64,000 nucleotides of DNA from Tsukamurella pulmonis (GTDB lineage Bacteria; Actinomycetota; Actinomycetes; Mycobacteriales; Mycobacteriaceae): the NCBI RefSeq assembly GCF_900103175.1, contig NZ_FNLF01000002.1:2122136-2186135 (forward strand). Direction: 5' to 3'. The notes beneath the pieces are model-generated. The model searched no databases and was not told the origin of the DNA. It saw only the letters and a list, made by a program, of their open reading frames with translations. A program made the position numbers and the translations under genes. Each line of letters opens with the position of its first letter. Positions within the stretch are counted from its first letter, which is position 1. Below, in pieces: positions 1 to 8,276 of the stretch.

Positions 1-21
1 TGAAGTGACTGTGTTCGTCAT
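1..21 (-). CDS. 5' end of a gene running off the left edge
   Basis: Only the first seven codons are visible, reading M-T-N-T-V-T-S on the minus strand from an ATG at 19-21. A strong purine-rich ribosome binding site (GGAGGAG, complement of 24-30) sits 2-3 bases upstream of the start, which is why I call this a gene start. It is divergent from the EamA exporter, and the roughly 160 bases between them must hold both promoters. The product cannot be identified from seven residues. Confidence 0.5.
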
Positions 22-190
22 GACTCCTCCGTTCCTCACGAACCATTCGTACATCTGGTTATACGTTCGAGGGTACCCATTTGTTCCACCGCACCGGGGA
101 GGTGGGCGGCATGTTCTCCGAGGGTGAACAACTTTCCGCCGCCGGAAACGCCGATGCGGCGCGCCGGACCCGTCGCCTAGGGTGATCCGC

Positions 191-1069
191 GTGACGCCCC
201 TGATGATCCCCGCGATGTTCGTGCTCGGGGCGATCAGCCAGTACGTGGGCGCCTCCCTCGGTGTCGGCCTGTTCGAGCAGCTCTCCCCGGTCGCGGTCGC
301 GTGGCTGCGGGGCGCCGGGGCCGGGCTGATCCTGTTGCTCGTGCTGCGGCCGCGCCGCGCCGACTGGTCCCGCACCCGCCTGCGCGCCGCCGCGCTGTTC
401 GGCACTGTCACCGTCGCGATGAACATGGCCTTCTACGAGGCGATCGACCACATCGATCTGGGCACGGCCGTCGCGATCGAGTTCCTCGGCCCGATCGCGG
501 TGGCGGTGGCCGGATCGCGCCGCGCCGTCGACCTGATCGCCGCCGCGTCCGCGCTCATCGGGGTGATCTGCGTCGCGGGCGTCAACATCGACGGTGCCGG
601 CGGGTCGGGCTCCGACGGTGTCGTCGGCATCGCGTGCGCGCTGCTCGCGGCGGCCCTGTGGGCCGGCTACATCGTGCTCGGCAAGCGCGTCGCCGATGCG
701 GGCGGCGGCATCGAGGGCCTCGGTGTGGGACTCGCCGCGGGCGCCCTGGTGCTGGCGCTGCCCGGCCTCGGCCCCGATCTGGCGACCCGACCCGAGGCAT
801 TCCTGCACTGGCAGGTGTGGGTGCTGGGGCTGGGCCTCGGACTGCTCAGCTCGGTGGTGCCGTACGTCCTGGACCAGGTGGTGCTCACCCGGGTCGGGCG
901 CGAGCGCTTCGCGCTGCTGCTCGCGCTGCTCCCGGTGACCGCGACGGGTGTGGGCGCGGTCCTGCTCGGTCAGCGGCCCGGCTGGCTGGAGGCGGCGGGG
1001 ATCGCGTTGGTGGTGTTCGCGATCGCGCTCACCTCGCGCCGCACGCCCGCACCCGACACGGGTGGTTAG
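191..1069 (+). CDS. EamA/RhtA-type drug/metabolite exporter
   Basis: About 292 residues, almost entirely hydrophobic, with roughly ten predicted membrane segments arranged as two EamA repeats. It resembles the RhtA subgroup of DMT transporters, which export threonine, homoserine and similar metabolites. The repeats carry the usual pattern of small residues and a conserved PIAVAVAGSR stretch after the segment holding IEFLGP. I chose GTG 191 because AGGGTG (179-184) lies six bases before it; GTG 182 and ATG 203 are alternatives. It is followed by the peptidase gene 41 bases on, so the two could be co-transcribed, but nothing ties their functions together. The substrate is not predictable. Confidence 0.75.
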   Translation: MTPLMIPAMFVLGAISQYVGASLGVGLFEQLSPVAVAWLRGAGAGLILLLVLRPRRADWSRTRLRAAALFGTVTVAMNMAFYEAIDHIDLGTAVAIEFLGPIAVAVAGSRRAVDLIAAASALIGVICVAGVNIDGAGGSGSDGVVGIACALLAAALWAGYIVLGKRVADAGGGIEGLGVGLAAGALVLALPGLGPDLATRPEAFLHWQVWVLGLGLGLLSSVVPYVLDQVVLTRVGRERFALLLALLPVTATGVGAVLLGQRPGWLEAAGIALVVFAIALTSRRTPAPDTGG

Positions 1070-1110
1070 CCTTTCGCAGCACCTCGGCGGTCCTCGGGTT
1101 AGATTCGGGT

Positions 1111-3330
1111 ATGCACACCGGTGATGGACACTCCTCCGCTCATCCGCCCCGCCCCGACCGGGACCCGTTCGGCGGTCCGTCGGCCGGGTTCGACCGCCGC
1201 CGGTTCCTCGCCGGCTTCGGCGTGCTCGCGGGCACGGCCGTCCTCGCCGCGTGCGGGGTCTCGGCACCGAACAGCGGACCGTCGACCTCCGCCCGACCGT
1301 CGCGCCCCCTGACGGGCCCCGACCTCAGCGGCGCCGCCCCCGGCGTGCGCGTGCAGGACGACCTGTTCCGGCACGTCAACGGCGGCTGGGCGGACGGCTA
1401 CACGATCCCGGCCGACAAGGCCTCCTTCAACACCTTCACCGAGCTCTCCGATCGCGCGCTGGACCAGCTCAAGGAGATCATCGAGGGGATCAAGGACCCG
1501 CGCACCCGCAGCGACGAGGCGAAGATCCGCGATGTCTACGACTCGTTCATGGACACAGGCCGGATCGACCGGGAGGGCGCGGGCCCCATCAAGCCCGACC
1601 TCGACGCCATCGACAAGGCGGCGGACAAGGCGGCGCTACTCGATGTGATCGGCGCGCACGAGAAGCAGGGCGTCGGCGGCCTCGTGGGTTACTACGTCGA
1701 CACCGACCAGAAGGACTCGTCGAAGTACGTGCTCAGCCTCGTGCAGTCCGGCATCGGCCTGCCCGACGAGGCGTACTACCGCGACCCGAAGTACGCCGAG
1801 GTCCGCGACAAGTACCGCGCGTACCTCGAGAAGGCGGCCTCGCTCGCGGGCCTGGCCGATGCGCCGGGCGTCGCGGCGCGCGTACTCGCCTTCGAATCGT
1901 CGGTGGCGAAGGGGCATTGGGACAAGGTCCGCTCGCGCGATGCGACCGCCACCTACAACCCGTACCCCTGGACCGAGCTGGCGAAGCTGGCGCCCGGCTA
2001 CGACTGGGACCGCTGGCAGAAGGCGGTCGGCATCAAGGCCGACGACGCCAGGAACGTCGTGGTCGCGCAGCCGAGCTTCCTCACCGCCGTGGCGAAGCTG
2101 TGGGCGGACACGGATCTGAACACGCTCAAGGACCACGCCCGCATCCAGGTGGTGCGCGCCTACGCCGCCTATCTGTCCGAGCCCTTCGTGACGGCGAACT
2201 TCGATTTCTACTCCAAGACCCTCAGCGGAGTCGAGCAGCAGCGCGATCGCTGGAAGCGCGGCGTGGCGGTGGTCGAGGACGCCCTCGGCGAGGCGCTCGG
2301 GAAGCTGTACGTCGCGAAGCACTTCCCGGCGGACGCCAAGCAGCAGGCCGAGCGACTGGTGAACAACCTGCGCAGCGCCTATCGCGCGAGCTTCGAGGAC
2401 CTGGACTGGATGACGCCCGCCACCCGGCGCGCCGCGGCCGCGAAGCTGGAGAAGATCCGCACCAAGATCGGCTATCCCGACCAGTGGCGCGACTACTCGG
2501 ACTACAAGACGGACGCGAAGTCGATCGTCGCCAACGTCCGGGCGTCGGCGGAGTTCTCGAACGCCTACCAGTTGGCGAAACTGTCCAAGCCGGTGGACAA
2601 GGGCGAGTGGCTGATGACGCCGCAGACCGTGAACGCCTACTACAACCCGGGCATGAACGAGATCGTCTTCCCGGCCGCGATCCTGCAGCCGCCGTTCTTC
2701 TCGCCCGATGCGCGCGCCGCGGTCAACTACGGCGGCATCGGCGCCGTGATCGGGCACGAGATCGGTCACGCCTTCGACGATCAGGGGGCCAAGTACGACG
2801 GTGACGGCAACCTCAAGGACTGGTGGGAGCCGGCTGACCGCGCCGAGTTCGACAAGCGCACCAAGGCGCTGATCGCGCAGTACGACGCGTTGGTCCCGGC
2901 GGGCCTGCCGCCCACCAACAAGGTCAACGGCGGGCTCACGGTGGGGGAGAACCTCGCCGACCTCGGCGGCCTGTCCATCGCCATCGCCGCCTACCGGATC
3001 GCCGTCGCGAACAACGACGCCGGCACTGAGGACGCCACCGCCGCGAGCAGCGCACCGTCGGCGAGCGCGGGGCCGAGCGCCTCGCCGAGCTCGGCCCCGT
3101 CCGCTGCGGGACCGGACCTGACGCCCCTGTTCCTGAGCTGGGGCCGGATCTGGCGGAACAAGGCGCGCGAGGCCGCCGCGATCCAGTCGCTCGCCACGGA
3201 CCCGCACGCCCCCAACGAGTTCCGGGCCAACCAGGTGGTCAAGAACGTGGGTGCCTTCGCCGAGACCTTCGGGGTCAAGGCCGGTGACGGGGAGTGGCTC
3301 GATCCCAAGGACCGCGTCAGGGTCTGGTGA
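1111..3330 (+). CDS. M13-family zinc metallopeptidase, Tat lipoprotein
   Basis: A 739-residue neprilysin/PepO-type endopeptidase. The N-terminus has a twin-arginine motif (RRRFLA, 29-34), a hydrophobic stretch and a lipobox ending in Cys48 (LAAC), so it should be exported folded and anchored to the outer face of the membrane. The catalytic domain shows VNAYYNP, the zinc site HEIGH (549-553, preceded by VIG) and GENLADLGG, which supplies the third zinc ligand. The C-terminal end RVRVW matches the family. An unusual Ala/Ser/Pro-rich insert of about 40 residues (roughly 632-670) lies after GENLADLGG, inside the catalytic domain. The mycobacterial homologue Zmp1 that I remember lacks a signal peptide. 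ATG 1111 is chosen because upstream codons read through the exporter gene. Confidence 0.9.
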   Translation: MHTGDGHSSAHPPRPDRDPFGGPSAGFDRRRFLAGFGVLAGTAVLAACGVSAPNSGPSTSARPSRPLTGPDLSGAAPGVRVQDDLFRHVNGGWADGYTIPADKASFNTFTELSDRALDQLKEIIEGIKDPRTRSDEAKIRDVYDSFMDTGRIDREGAGPIKPDLDAIDKAADKAALLDVIGAHEKQGVGGLVGYYVDTDQKDSSKYVLSLVQSGIGLPDEAYYRDPKYAEVRDKYRAYLEKAASLAGLADAPGVAARVLAFESSVAKGHWDKVRSRDATATYNPYPWTELAKLAPGYDWDRWQKAVGIKADDARNVVVAQPSFLTAVAKLWADTDLNTLKDHARIQVVRAYAAYLSEPFVTANFDFYSKTLSGVEQQRDRWKRGVAVVEDALGEALGKLYVAKHFPADAKQQAERLVNNLRSAYRASFEDLDWMTPATRRAAAAKLEKIRTKIGYPDQWRDYSDYKTDAKSIVANVRASAEFSNAYQLAKLSKPVDKGEWLMTPQTVNAYYNPGMNEIVFPAAILQPPFFSPDARAAVNYGGIGAVIGHEIGHAFDDQGAKYDGDGNLKDWWEPADRAEFDKRTKALIAQYDALVPAGLPPTNKVNGGLTVGENLADLGGLSIAIAAYRIAVANNDAGTEDATAASSAPSASAGPSASPSSAPSAAGPDLTPLFLSWGRIWRNKAREAAAIQSLATDPHAPNEFRANQVVKNVGAFAETFGVKAGDGEWLDPKDRVRVW

Positions 3331-4102
3331 GTGCCGCCCCGCCGCGCCGATCCGGCTCGGCGGGGTGCAGTCGCCACGTCCAGTCCGCACCGCGGCGGCG
3401 CACGGCCGGGATCCGGGTGACCGGCCACAGCAGGTAGCCGAGCAGAACGGCGCGCAGGTGCCCGAGCGTGGAGTACATGCCGAAGAAGGGCAGCGTGAGC
3501 CGGACGAGGACGGGCAGCGCGATCATCGCGGCCAGCCGCCATCGCAGGCCGTGGATGCGGTAGACGAGCAGTCCGAGCACGCACAGGCCGCCGTAACTCA
3601 CACCGACGTCGATCATGCCGCGCAGGTCGATCTCGTCGGTGATGACCCCGTGCGCGAGAAGGCGGTTCGCCGACAGGACGGAGATCAGCGAGGCGGTCGC
3701 GCTGCCCGCGAAGTAGACCAGGGGCATCCCGATGTGGCCGAGCCAGCGCTCCGCGGGGCCGAGGACGAGCATCGTCATCAGGGTGGCGAAGACGATGTCG
3801 ATCGGCTCGATCCACAGCGCCGAGGTGATGAGCGCCTGCAGCGGGTGCGTGGCGAACCGGTCGAGGTTGGTGCTGTGCACCTGCAGCACGTCGTCGGCGA
3901 GCCCGTCGGGCAGCCCGAGCAGCATCACCGCGTTGAGGGTGACCACGAACCACAGCGCCGCGGCGACGGGGCTCGCACGCACCCACGCCCGGGCGTAGCG
4001 GGCCCAGCGCACCGTCGCCGCCGCTCCGGGACCGCCGCGCCGCACGTTCCCCGCGGCGGCCCCGCCGAGCGCCACGACCGCCAGGCCGATCAGCAGGTCC
4101 AT
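3317..4102 (-). CDS. Rhomboid-like integral membrane protein
   Basis: A 261-residue protein with about six or seven membrane segments and a basic N-terminus. A GVSYGG motif in one helix and a GH pair (STLGHLRAV) in a later helix sit where rhomboid proteases carry the catalytic Ser (GxSG) and His. The glycine after the serine is replaced by Tyr, so activity is uncertain; it may be a rhomboid pseudoprotease. The first loop (after about residue 60) ends in an amphipathic region like the rhomboid L1 loop. The gene converges on the peptidase gene, and the two stop regions overlap by 14 bases. No partner or substrate is evident. Confidence 0.6.
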   Translation of the reverse strand: MDLLIGLAVVALGGAAAGNVRRGGPGAAATVRWARYARAWVRASPVAAALWFVVTLNAVMLLGLPDGLADDVLQVHSTNLDRFATHPLQALITSALWIEPIDIVFATLMTMLVLGPAERWLGHIGMPLVYFAGSATASLISVLSANRLLAHGVITDEIDLRGMIDVGVSYGGLCVLGLLVYRIHGLRWRLAAMIALPVLVRLTLPFFGMYSTLGHLRAVLLGYLLWPVTRIPAVRRRGADWTWRLHPAEPDRRGGAALTRP

Positions 4103-4135
4103 GCGCTCAGTACAGCACCGCCGCGGGGGACCGGG

Positions 4136-5293
4136 CTAGAGGCCCATGTCCTTGGCGATGATGGTCTTCATCACCTCGGAGGTGCCGCCGTAGATGCGAT
4201 TGACGCGGTTGTCGGCGTAGAGGCGGGCGATGGGGTACTCGTTGATGTAGCCGTAGCCGCCGTGCAACTGCAGGCAGCGGTCGATGACGTCGGAGGCCGC
4301 CTCGGTGCAGAAGAGCTTGAGCGAGGCCGCATCCGCTGCGGTCAGCTGGCCCGCGTCGTGCAGCTCGAGGCCGCGATCGACGCTCGACTCCATCGCGTCG
4401 ACCTTCGCCTTGCACGCCGCGAGTTCGAACTTGCTGTTCTGGAACGAGGCGACGGTCTTACCGAAGATGGTGCGGTCCTGGGTGTAGGCCTGCGCGAAGC
4501 GGACCGCGGCGGCGGCCTGCGAGTACGCGCCGACGGCGATCGACAGGCGCTCCTGGGGCAGGTTCTGGCCGAGGTAGCTGAACCCCTTGTTCTCCTCGCC
4601 GAGCAGATCTTCGGCGGGCACCTTGACGTCGGTGAAGGAGAGCTCGGCGGTGTCCGAGGTGCGCAGGCCGATCTTGTCGAGCTTGCGGCCGACCGAGTAC
4701 CCCTCGAGCGTGGTGTCGACGACGAACAGCGAGATGCCGTGGCGGCGGTCCTCGGGCGTCGACGGGGCGGTGCGTGCGCAGACGATCACGCGGTCGGCGT
4801 TGACGCCGCCGGTGATGAAGGTCTTGGCGCCGTTGAGCACGTAGTGGCTGCCGTCCTCGGAGAGCTTCGCGGTGGTCTTCATCCCGGCGAGGTCGGAGCC
4901 GGTACCGGGCTCGGTCATCGCGATGGCGAACATCATCTCGCCCGCGGCCATCCCGGGCAGCCAGCGCTGCTTCTGCTCGTCGGTGCCCAGGCTGGTGAGG
5001 TAGGGCAGGCACAGCGCGATGTGCACGCTGGAGCCGCCGAAGGAGACACCCGCGCGGCCCAGCTCCTCGCTGATGACGGCCTGGTACTTGAACGACTCGA
5101 TGCCGGCGCCGCCGTACTCCTCGGGCACCTCGATGCCGAAGACGCCCAGCTCGCCGAGCTTGGGGTAGAAGTCCTTGGGCACGATGCCGTTCGCGTACCA
5201 CTCGTCGTAGTGCGGAACGACCTCCGCTTCGATGAAGGCGCGGAGGGTCTCGCGGAAGGCCTCGTGATCGGCGGTGTAGACGGTACGGCGCAT
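4136..5293 (-). CDS. Acyl-CoA dehydrogenase
   Basis: A 385-residue flavoprotein that introduces the trans-2 double bond in acyl-CoA beta-oxidation. All family parts are present: N-terminal helical domain, FAD-binding middle part (AIAMTEPGTGSDLAGM), the FNQ-like region with FGKTVASFQ, and the C-terminal signature LHGGYGYINEYPIAR followed by IYGGTSEVMK. Length is normal. It lies 18 bases downstream of the TetR gene on the same strand and so is probably co-transcribed with it and regulated by it. The tetR-acyl-CoA dehydrogenase unit is divergent from the thiolase. Chain-length preference cannot be told. Confidence 0.9.
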   Translation of the reverse strand: MRRTVYTADHEAFRETLRAFIEAEVVPHYDEWYANGIVPKDFYPKLGELGVFGIEVPEEYGGAGIESFKYQAVISEELGRAGVSFGGSSVHIALCLPYLTSLGTDEQKQRWLPGMAAGEMMFAIAMTEPGTGSDLAGMKTTAKLSEDGSHYVLNGAKTFITGGVNADRVIVCARTAPSTPEDRRHGISLFVVDTTLEGYSVGRKLDKIGLRTSDTAELSFTDVKVPAEDLLGEENKGFSYLGQNLPQERLSIAVGAYSQAAAAVRFAQAYTQDRTIFGKTVASFQNSKFELAACKAKVDAMESSVDRGLELHDAGQLTAADAASLKLFCTEAASDVIDRCLQLHGGYGYINEYPIARLYADNRVNRIYGGTSEVMKTIIAKDMGL

Positions 5294-5311
5294 GGTGTTC
5301 TCCTCGGGTTT

Positions 5312-5926
5312 CTAGTTCGGGGTCTCGGTGGTGTTCGCCCCGACGGTGCGCAGGGCGAGGTCGGCGTAGAAGTCGCCGATGCGGTCGGGGGTGATCTCGC
5401 CGCCGTCGTGGTACCAGCGGCCGATGTCGATGCCGCTCGAGAGCACGGCGATCGTGGCCATGCGGGGATCGGGGGTGTCGAACGAGCCGTCGGCGACACC
5501 GGCGTCGACGATCGCGCGGACCCGGCGGGTGATCTCCCGGCGCAGGCCGCCGATCTCGGCGCGGTGCTCCTCGGTGAGCGCGTCCAGTTCGTAGTTGACC
5601 ACCCGGACGCTGGTGTGCGACGAGGCGTGGTGCGTCGCGAACGCGCGCATGGTCGCGGCCAGGCGTTCGGCGGGGGAGGCGCCGGCGTCGTCGACGGCGG
5701 CGATCGCGTCGATGATCCGCTGATGGCCGACGCGGGAGAGCTGGTGCAGCAACTGCTCTTTGGACTTGTAGTGCACGTAGACCGCGGCCGGGCTCATCCC
5801 CGCGGCGGAGGCGATGTCGCGGGTGGTGGTGCCGTGGAAGCCGCGTTCGGCGAAGGCGGCTGCGGCGGCGGCCAGCAGTCGCGCCCGCGTGGCGTCCGCG
5901 CGGGACGGTGCCTCGGTGTCGGTCAT
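5312..5926 (-). CDS. TetR-family regulator, probable master repressor of the island
   Basis: A 204-residue TetR protein. The N-terminal helix-turn-helix covers about residues 12-58 (AAFAERGFHGTTTRDIASAA followed by VYVHYKSKEQLL); the C-terminal ligand domain has no obvious fixed ligand residues. It is transcribed with an acyl-CoA dehydrogenase and divergently from a thiolase. A clean 16-base palindrome (6049-6064) lies in the shared upstream region, and copies occur before two other units of the island. I infer that it binds these sites and is released by an acyl-CoA intermediate. Its sequence does not look like KstR2, the cholesterol-ring regulator, and neither does the palindrome. Confidence 0.85.
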   Translation of the reverse strand: MTDTEAPSRADATRARLLAAAAAAFAERGFHGTTTRDIASAAGMSPAAVYVHYKSKEQLLHQLSRVGHQRIIDAIAAVDDAGASPAERLAATMRAFATHHASSHTSVRVVNYELDALTEEHRAEIGGLRREITRRVRAIVDAGVADGSFDTPDPRMATIAVLSSGIDIGRWYHDGGEITPDRIGDFYADLALRTVGANTTETPN

Positions 5927-6048
5927 CGTTTCCCTCCGCTGCCCACCGCGATGCGGCCCTTCGATGCGATGTCTCTAGTGTGAACGGGACCACAGTGAAC
6001 GGTCCGTTGACGACCGGCTCTCAGTGGTGCAGAGTAAATGGTACACCG

Positions 6049-6064
6049 CTAAGCGAGCGCTTAG
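6049..6064. promoter_or_regulatory. TetR-type operator 1 (tetR/thiolase)
   Basis: CTAAGCG-AG-CGCTTAG, a perfect 7-base inverted repeat with a 2-base centre, lies 30 bases before the thiolase start and in the shared upstream region with tetR. The 18-base string TAAGCGAGCGCTTAGTCA recurs exactly in front of the SDR operon (from 7478). Recurrence at separate promoters of one pathway is the reason for calling it an operator. Confidence 0.75.
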
Positions 6065-6094
6065 TCAGCATAGTTTCAACTCGGAGGTCATCCC

Positions 6095-7312
6095 ATGCCC
6101 GAAGCAGTCATCGTCTCCACCGCCCGGTCGCCCATCGGGCGCGCAGCGAAGGGCTCGCTCAAGGACGCCCGCCCGGACGACCTCTCCGTCCAGATGGTGC
6201 AGGCCGCGCTGGCCAAGGTGCCCGGCCTGGACCCGCGCGACATCGACGACCTCATGTTCGGCTGCGGCCAGCCCGCGGGCGAGTCCGGCTTCAACATCGC
6301 CCGCGTCGTCGCCGTCGAGGCCGGTCTCGACCATCTGCCCGGCGTCACCGTCAACCGTTACTGCAGCTCGAGCCTGCAGACCACCCGCATGGCGTTCCAT
6401 GCGATCAAGGCGGGGGAGGGCGACGTCTTCATCTCCGGCGGCGTCGAGACCGTCAGCCGCTACATCAAGGGCAACTCCGACGGCCTGCCCGATACCAAGA
6501 ACCCGATCTTCGCCGACGCCGAGGCGCGCACCGCCACGTTCGCCGCCGGTGGTCAGACCTGGGTCGACCCGCGCGAGAACGGCCTGCTGCCCGACGTCTA
6601 CATCGCGATGGGGCAGACCGCGGAGAACGTCGCGCAGTTCAAGAACGTCAGCCGTCAGGACCAGGACGAGTGGGGTGTGCGCAGCCAGAACCGCGCCGAG
6701 GCCGCGATCGCCTCGGGCTTCTGGGCCAAGGACATCACCCCGGTCACGCTCGCCGACGGCACCGTCGTCAGCAAGGACGACGGCCCGCGCGCCGGCGTCA
6801 CCTACGAGGGCATCGCCGGCCTCAAGCCGGTCTTCCGCCCGGACGGCACCGTCACCGCGGGCAACTGCTGCCCGCTCAACGACGGTGCGGCGGCCGTGGT
6901 CATCATGTCCGACGAGAAGGCGAAGGCGCTCGGTCTCACGCCGCTCGCGCGGATCGTCTCCACCGGTGTCACCGGTCTCTCTCCCGAGATCATGGGCCTC
7001 GGCCCCGTCGAGGCGTCGAAGCAGGCGCTGCAGCGCGCCGGACTCTCGATCGGCGACATCGATCTCATGGAGGTCAACGAGGCGTTCGCAGCCCAGGTCA
7101 TCCCGTCGGTGCGCGACCTCGGCATCGATGTCGACAAGGTCAACATCAACGGCGGCGCCATCGCGGTCGGCCACCCCTTCGGTATGAGCGGCGCGCGCAT
7201 CACCAGCACGCTCATCAACTCGCTGCAGTGGCACGACAAGCAGTTCGGTCTCGAGACCATGTGCGTCGGCGGCGGCCAGGGTATGGCGATGGTCATCGAG
7301 CGGCTCAGCTGA
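6095..7312 (+). CDS. Acetyl-CoA C-acyltransferase (thiolase)
   Basis: A 405-residue thiolase, the carbon-carbon cleaving last step of beta-oxidation (3-ketoacyl-CoA plus CoA to acetyl-CoA plus shortened acyl-CoA). The acylated cysteine is Cys90 in VNRYCSSSLQ. NEAFAAQ, the histidine motif GGAIAVGHPFGMSGAR and the second cysteine in CVGGGQGMA are all intact, so it should be active. A ribosome binding site (CGGAGG, about 6080) precedes ATG 6095. It is monocistronic, with an operator in front and a hairpin terminator behind, and sits divergent from tetR. It probably closes the pathway encoded in the following operon. Confidence 0.92.
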   Translation: MPEAVIVSTARSPIGRAAKGSLKDARPDDLSVQMVQAALAKVPGLDPRDIDDLMFGCGQPAGESGFNIARVVAVEAGLDHLPGVTVNRYCSSSLQTTRMAFHAIKAGEGDVFISGGVETVSRYIKGNSDGLPDTKNPIFADAEARTATFAAGGQTWVDPRENGLLPDVYIAMGQTAENVAQFKNVSRQDQDEWGVRSQNRAEAAIASGFWAKDITPVTLADGTVVSKDDGPRAGVTYEGIAGLKPVFRPDGTVTAGNCCPLNDGAAAVVIMSDEKAKALGLTPLARIVSTGVTGLSPEIMGLGPVEASKQALQRAGLSIGDIDLMEVNEAFAAQVIPSVRDLGIDVDKVNINGGAIAVGHPFGMSGARITSTLINSLQWHDKQFGLETMCVGGGQGMAMVIERLS

Positions 7313-7330
7313 CCAGCGCTCGAACCGTCC

Positions 7331-7369
7331 CGGAGCGGCCCGTACGTCCTCGACGCGCGGGCCGCTCCG
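7331..7369 (+). terminator. Rho-independent terminator after the thiolase
   Basis: A GC-rich inverted repeat (CGGAGCGGCCCG at 7331-7342 with CGGGCCGCTCCG at 7358-7369), followed within three bases by a short T-run (CGTTTT). It separates the thiolase transcript from the next operon. Confidence 0.75.
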
Positions 7370-7477
7370 TCGTTTTCCGAGGCGGCGCACCGCGGACATC
7401 CGTACTGTGAGAAGGGTCACAGGAGTTCGCCGGCTCAAGGGGTCGTCACCCGGCGCGGTGTGTCGTAGGCTACAAAA

Positions 7478-7491
7478 TAAGCGAGCGCTTA
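7478..7491. promoter_or_regulatory. TetR-type operator 2 (12-gene operon)
   Basis: TAAGCG-AG-CGCTTA, identical to the core of operator 1 and followed by the same GTCA, ends 28 bases before the first gene of the long operon (ATG 7520). Its position fits repression of the whole operon. Confidence 0.75.
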
Positions 7492-7519
7492 GTCAGTTTG
7501 AATGGAAGGTGTGTGGAGC

Positions 7520-8272
7520 ATGACCCGATTCGCCGGGAAGACCGCGATCGTCACCGGAGCGAGCCGCGGCATCGGCCTGGCCATCGCGCAGCGGCTGGTG
7601 GCCGACGGCGCGAAGGTCGTCATCACGGCGCGCAAGCAGGAGGCGCTCGACGCCGCCGTCGTCGAGCTGGGCGGGCCGGACGTCGCCGTGGCCGTCGCCG
7701 GCTCGGGGGACGACGAGGCGCACCAGGATCAGGCGATCGCCACCGCGATCGAGACCTTCGGCAGCGCCGACTTCTTCGTCAACAACACCGGCATCAACCC
7801 GGTCTACGGCCCGCTCATGGACATCGACATCGCGGCCGCGCGCAAGATCTTCGAGGTCAACGTGCTCTCCACTCTGTCCTGGACCAAGAAGGTCCACGCC
7901 GCCTGGCAGAAGGAGCACGGCGGTGCGATCGTCAACGTCGGCTCGGTCGCCGGCCTGCGCCCCGCGCCCGGCATCGCCTTCTACGGCGTCTCCAAGGCGG
8001 CCGTCATCCACCTCACGGAGGAGCTCGCGGTCGAGCTGGGCCCGGACATCCGCGTCAACGCGGTCGCCCCCGCCGTGGTCAAGACCCGCTTCGCCACCGC
8101 CCTCTACGAGGGACGCGAGGAGCAGGTCTCGGCCGCGTACCCGCTCAAGCGCCTCGGCGTCCCGGACGACATCGGTTCCGTGGTCGCCTTCCTGCTCTCC
8201 GACGACGCGGCGTGGATGACCGGCCAGACGCTCACCGTCGACGGTGGCGTCCTGCTCACCGGTGGGGTCTAG
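7520..8272 (+). CDS. SDR-family oxidoreductase (FabG-like), first gene of operon
   Basis: About 250 residues with a classical short-chain dehydrogenase fold: TGASRGIG for NAD(P) binding, NNTG in place of the usual NNAG, a catalytic Ser in NVGSVAG, and the YGVSK Tyr/Lys pair. Such enzymes oxidise hydroxyacyl-CoA or reduce ketoacyl substrates. I chose ATG 7520 over the in-frame ATG at 7502 because GGAAGG (7504-7509) is well placed for it and overlaps the earlier start region. It opens a run of twelve genes with gaps of at most about 40 bases. In this context it may act as a 3-hydroxyacyl-CoA dehydrogenase; the substrate is inferred, not shown. Confidence 0.88.
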   Translation: MTRFAGKTAIVTGASRGIGLAIAQRLVADGAKVVITARKQEALDAAVVELGGPDVAVAVAGSGDDEAHQDQAIATAIETFGSADFFVNNTGINPVYGPLMDIDIAAARKIFEVNVLSTLSWTKKVHAAWQKEHGGAIVNVGSVAGLRPAPGIAFYGVSKAAVIHLTEELAVELGPDIRVNAVAPAVVKTRFATALYEGREEQVSAAYPLKRLGVPDDIGSVVAFLLSDDAAWMTGQTLTVDGGVLLTGGV

Positions 8273-8276
8273 GCCG

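Noticed and set aside
3251-5983. A plus-strand open frame of about 900 codons across the rhomboid-like, acyl-CoA dehydrogenase and tetR genes
   Set aside because: It has no recognisable motif and unnatural composition, while the minus-strand frames show intact conserved domains.
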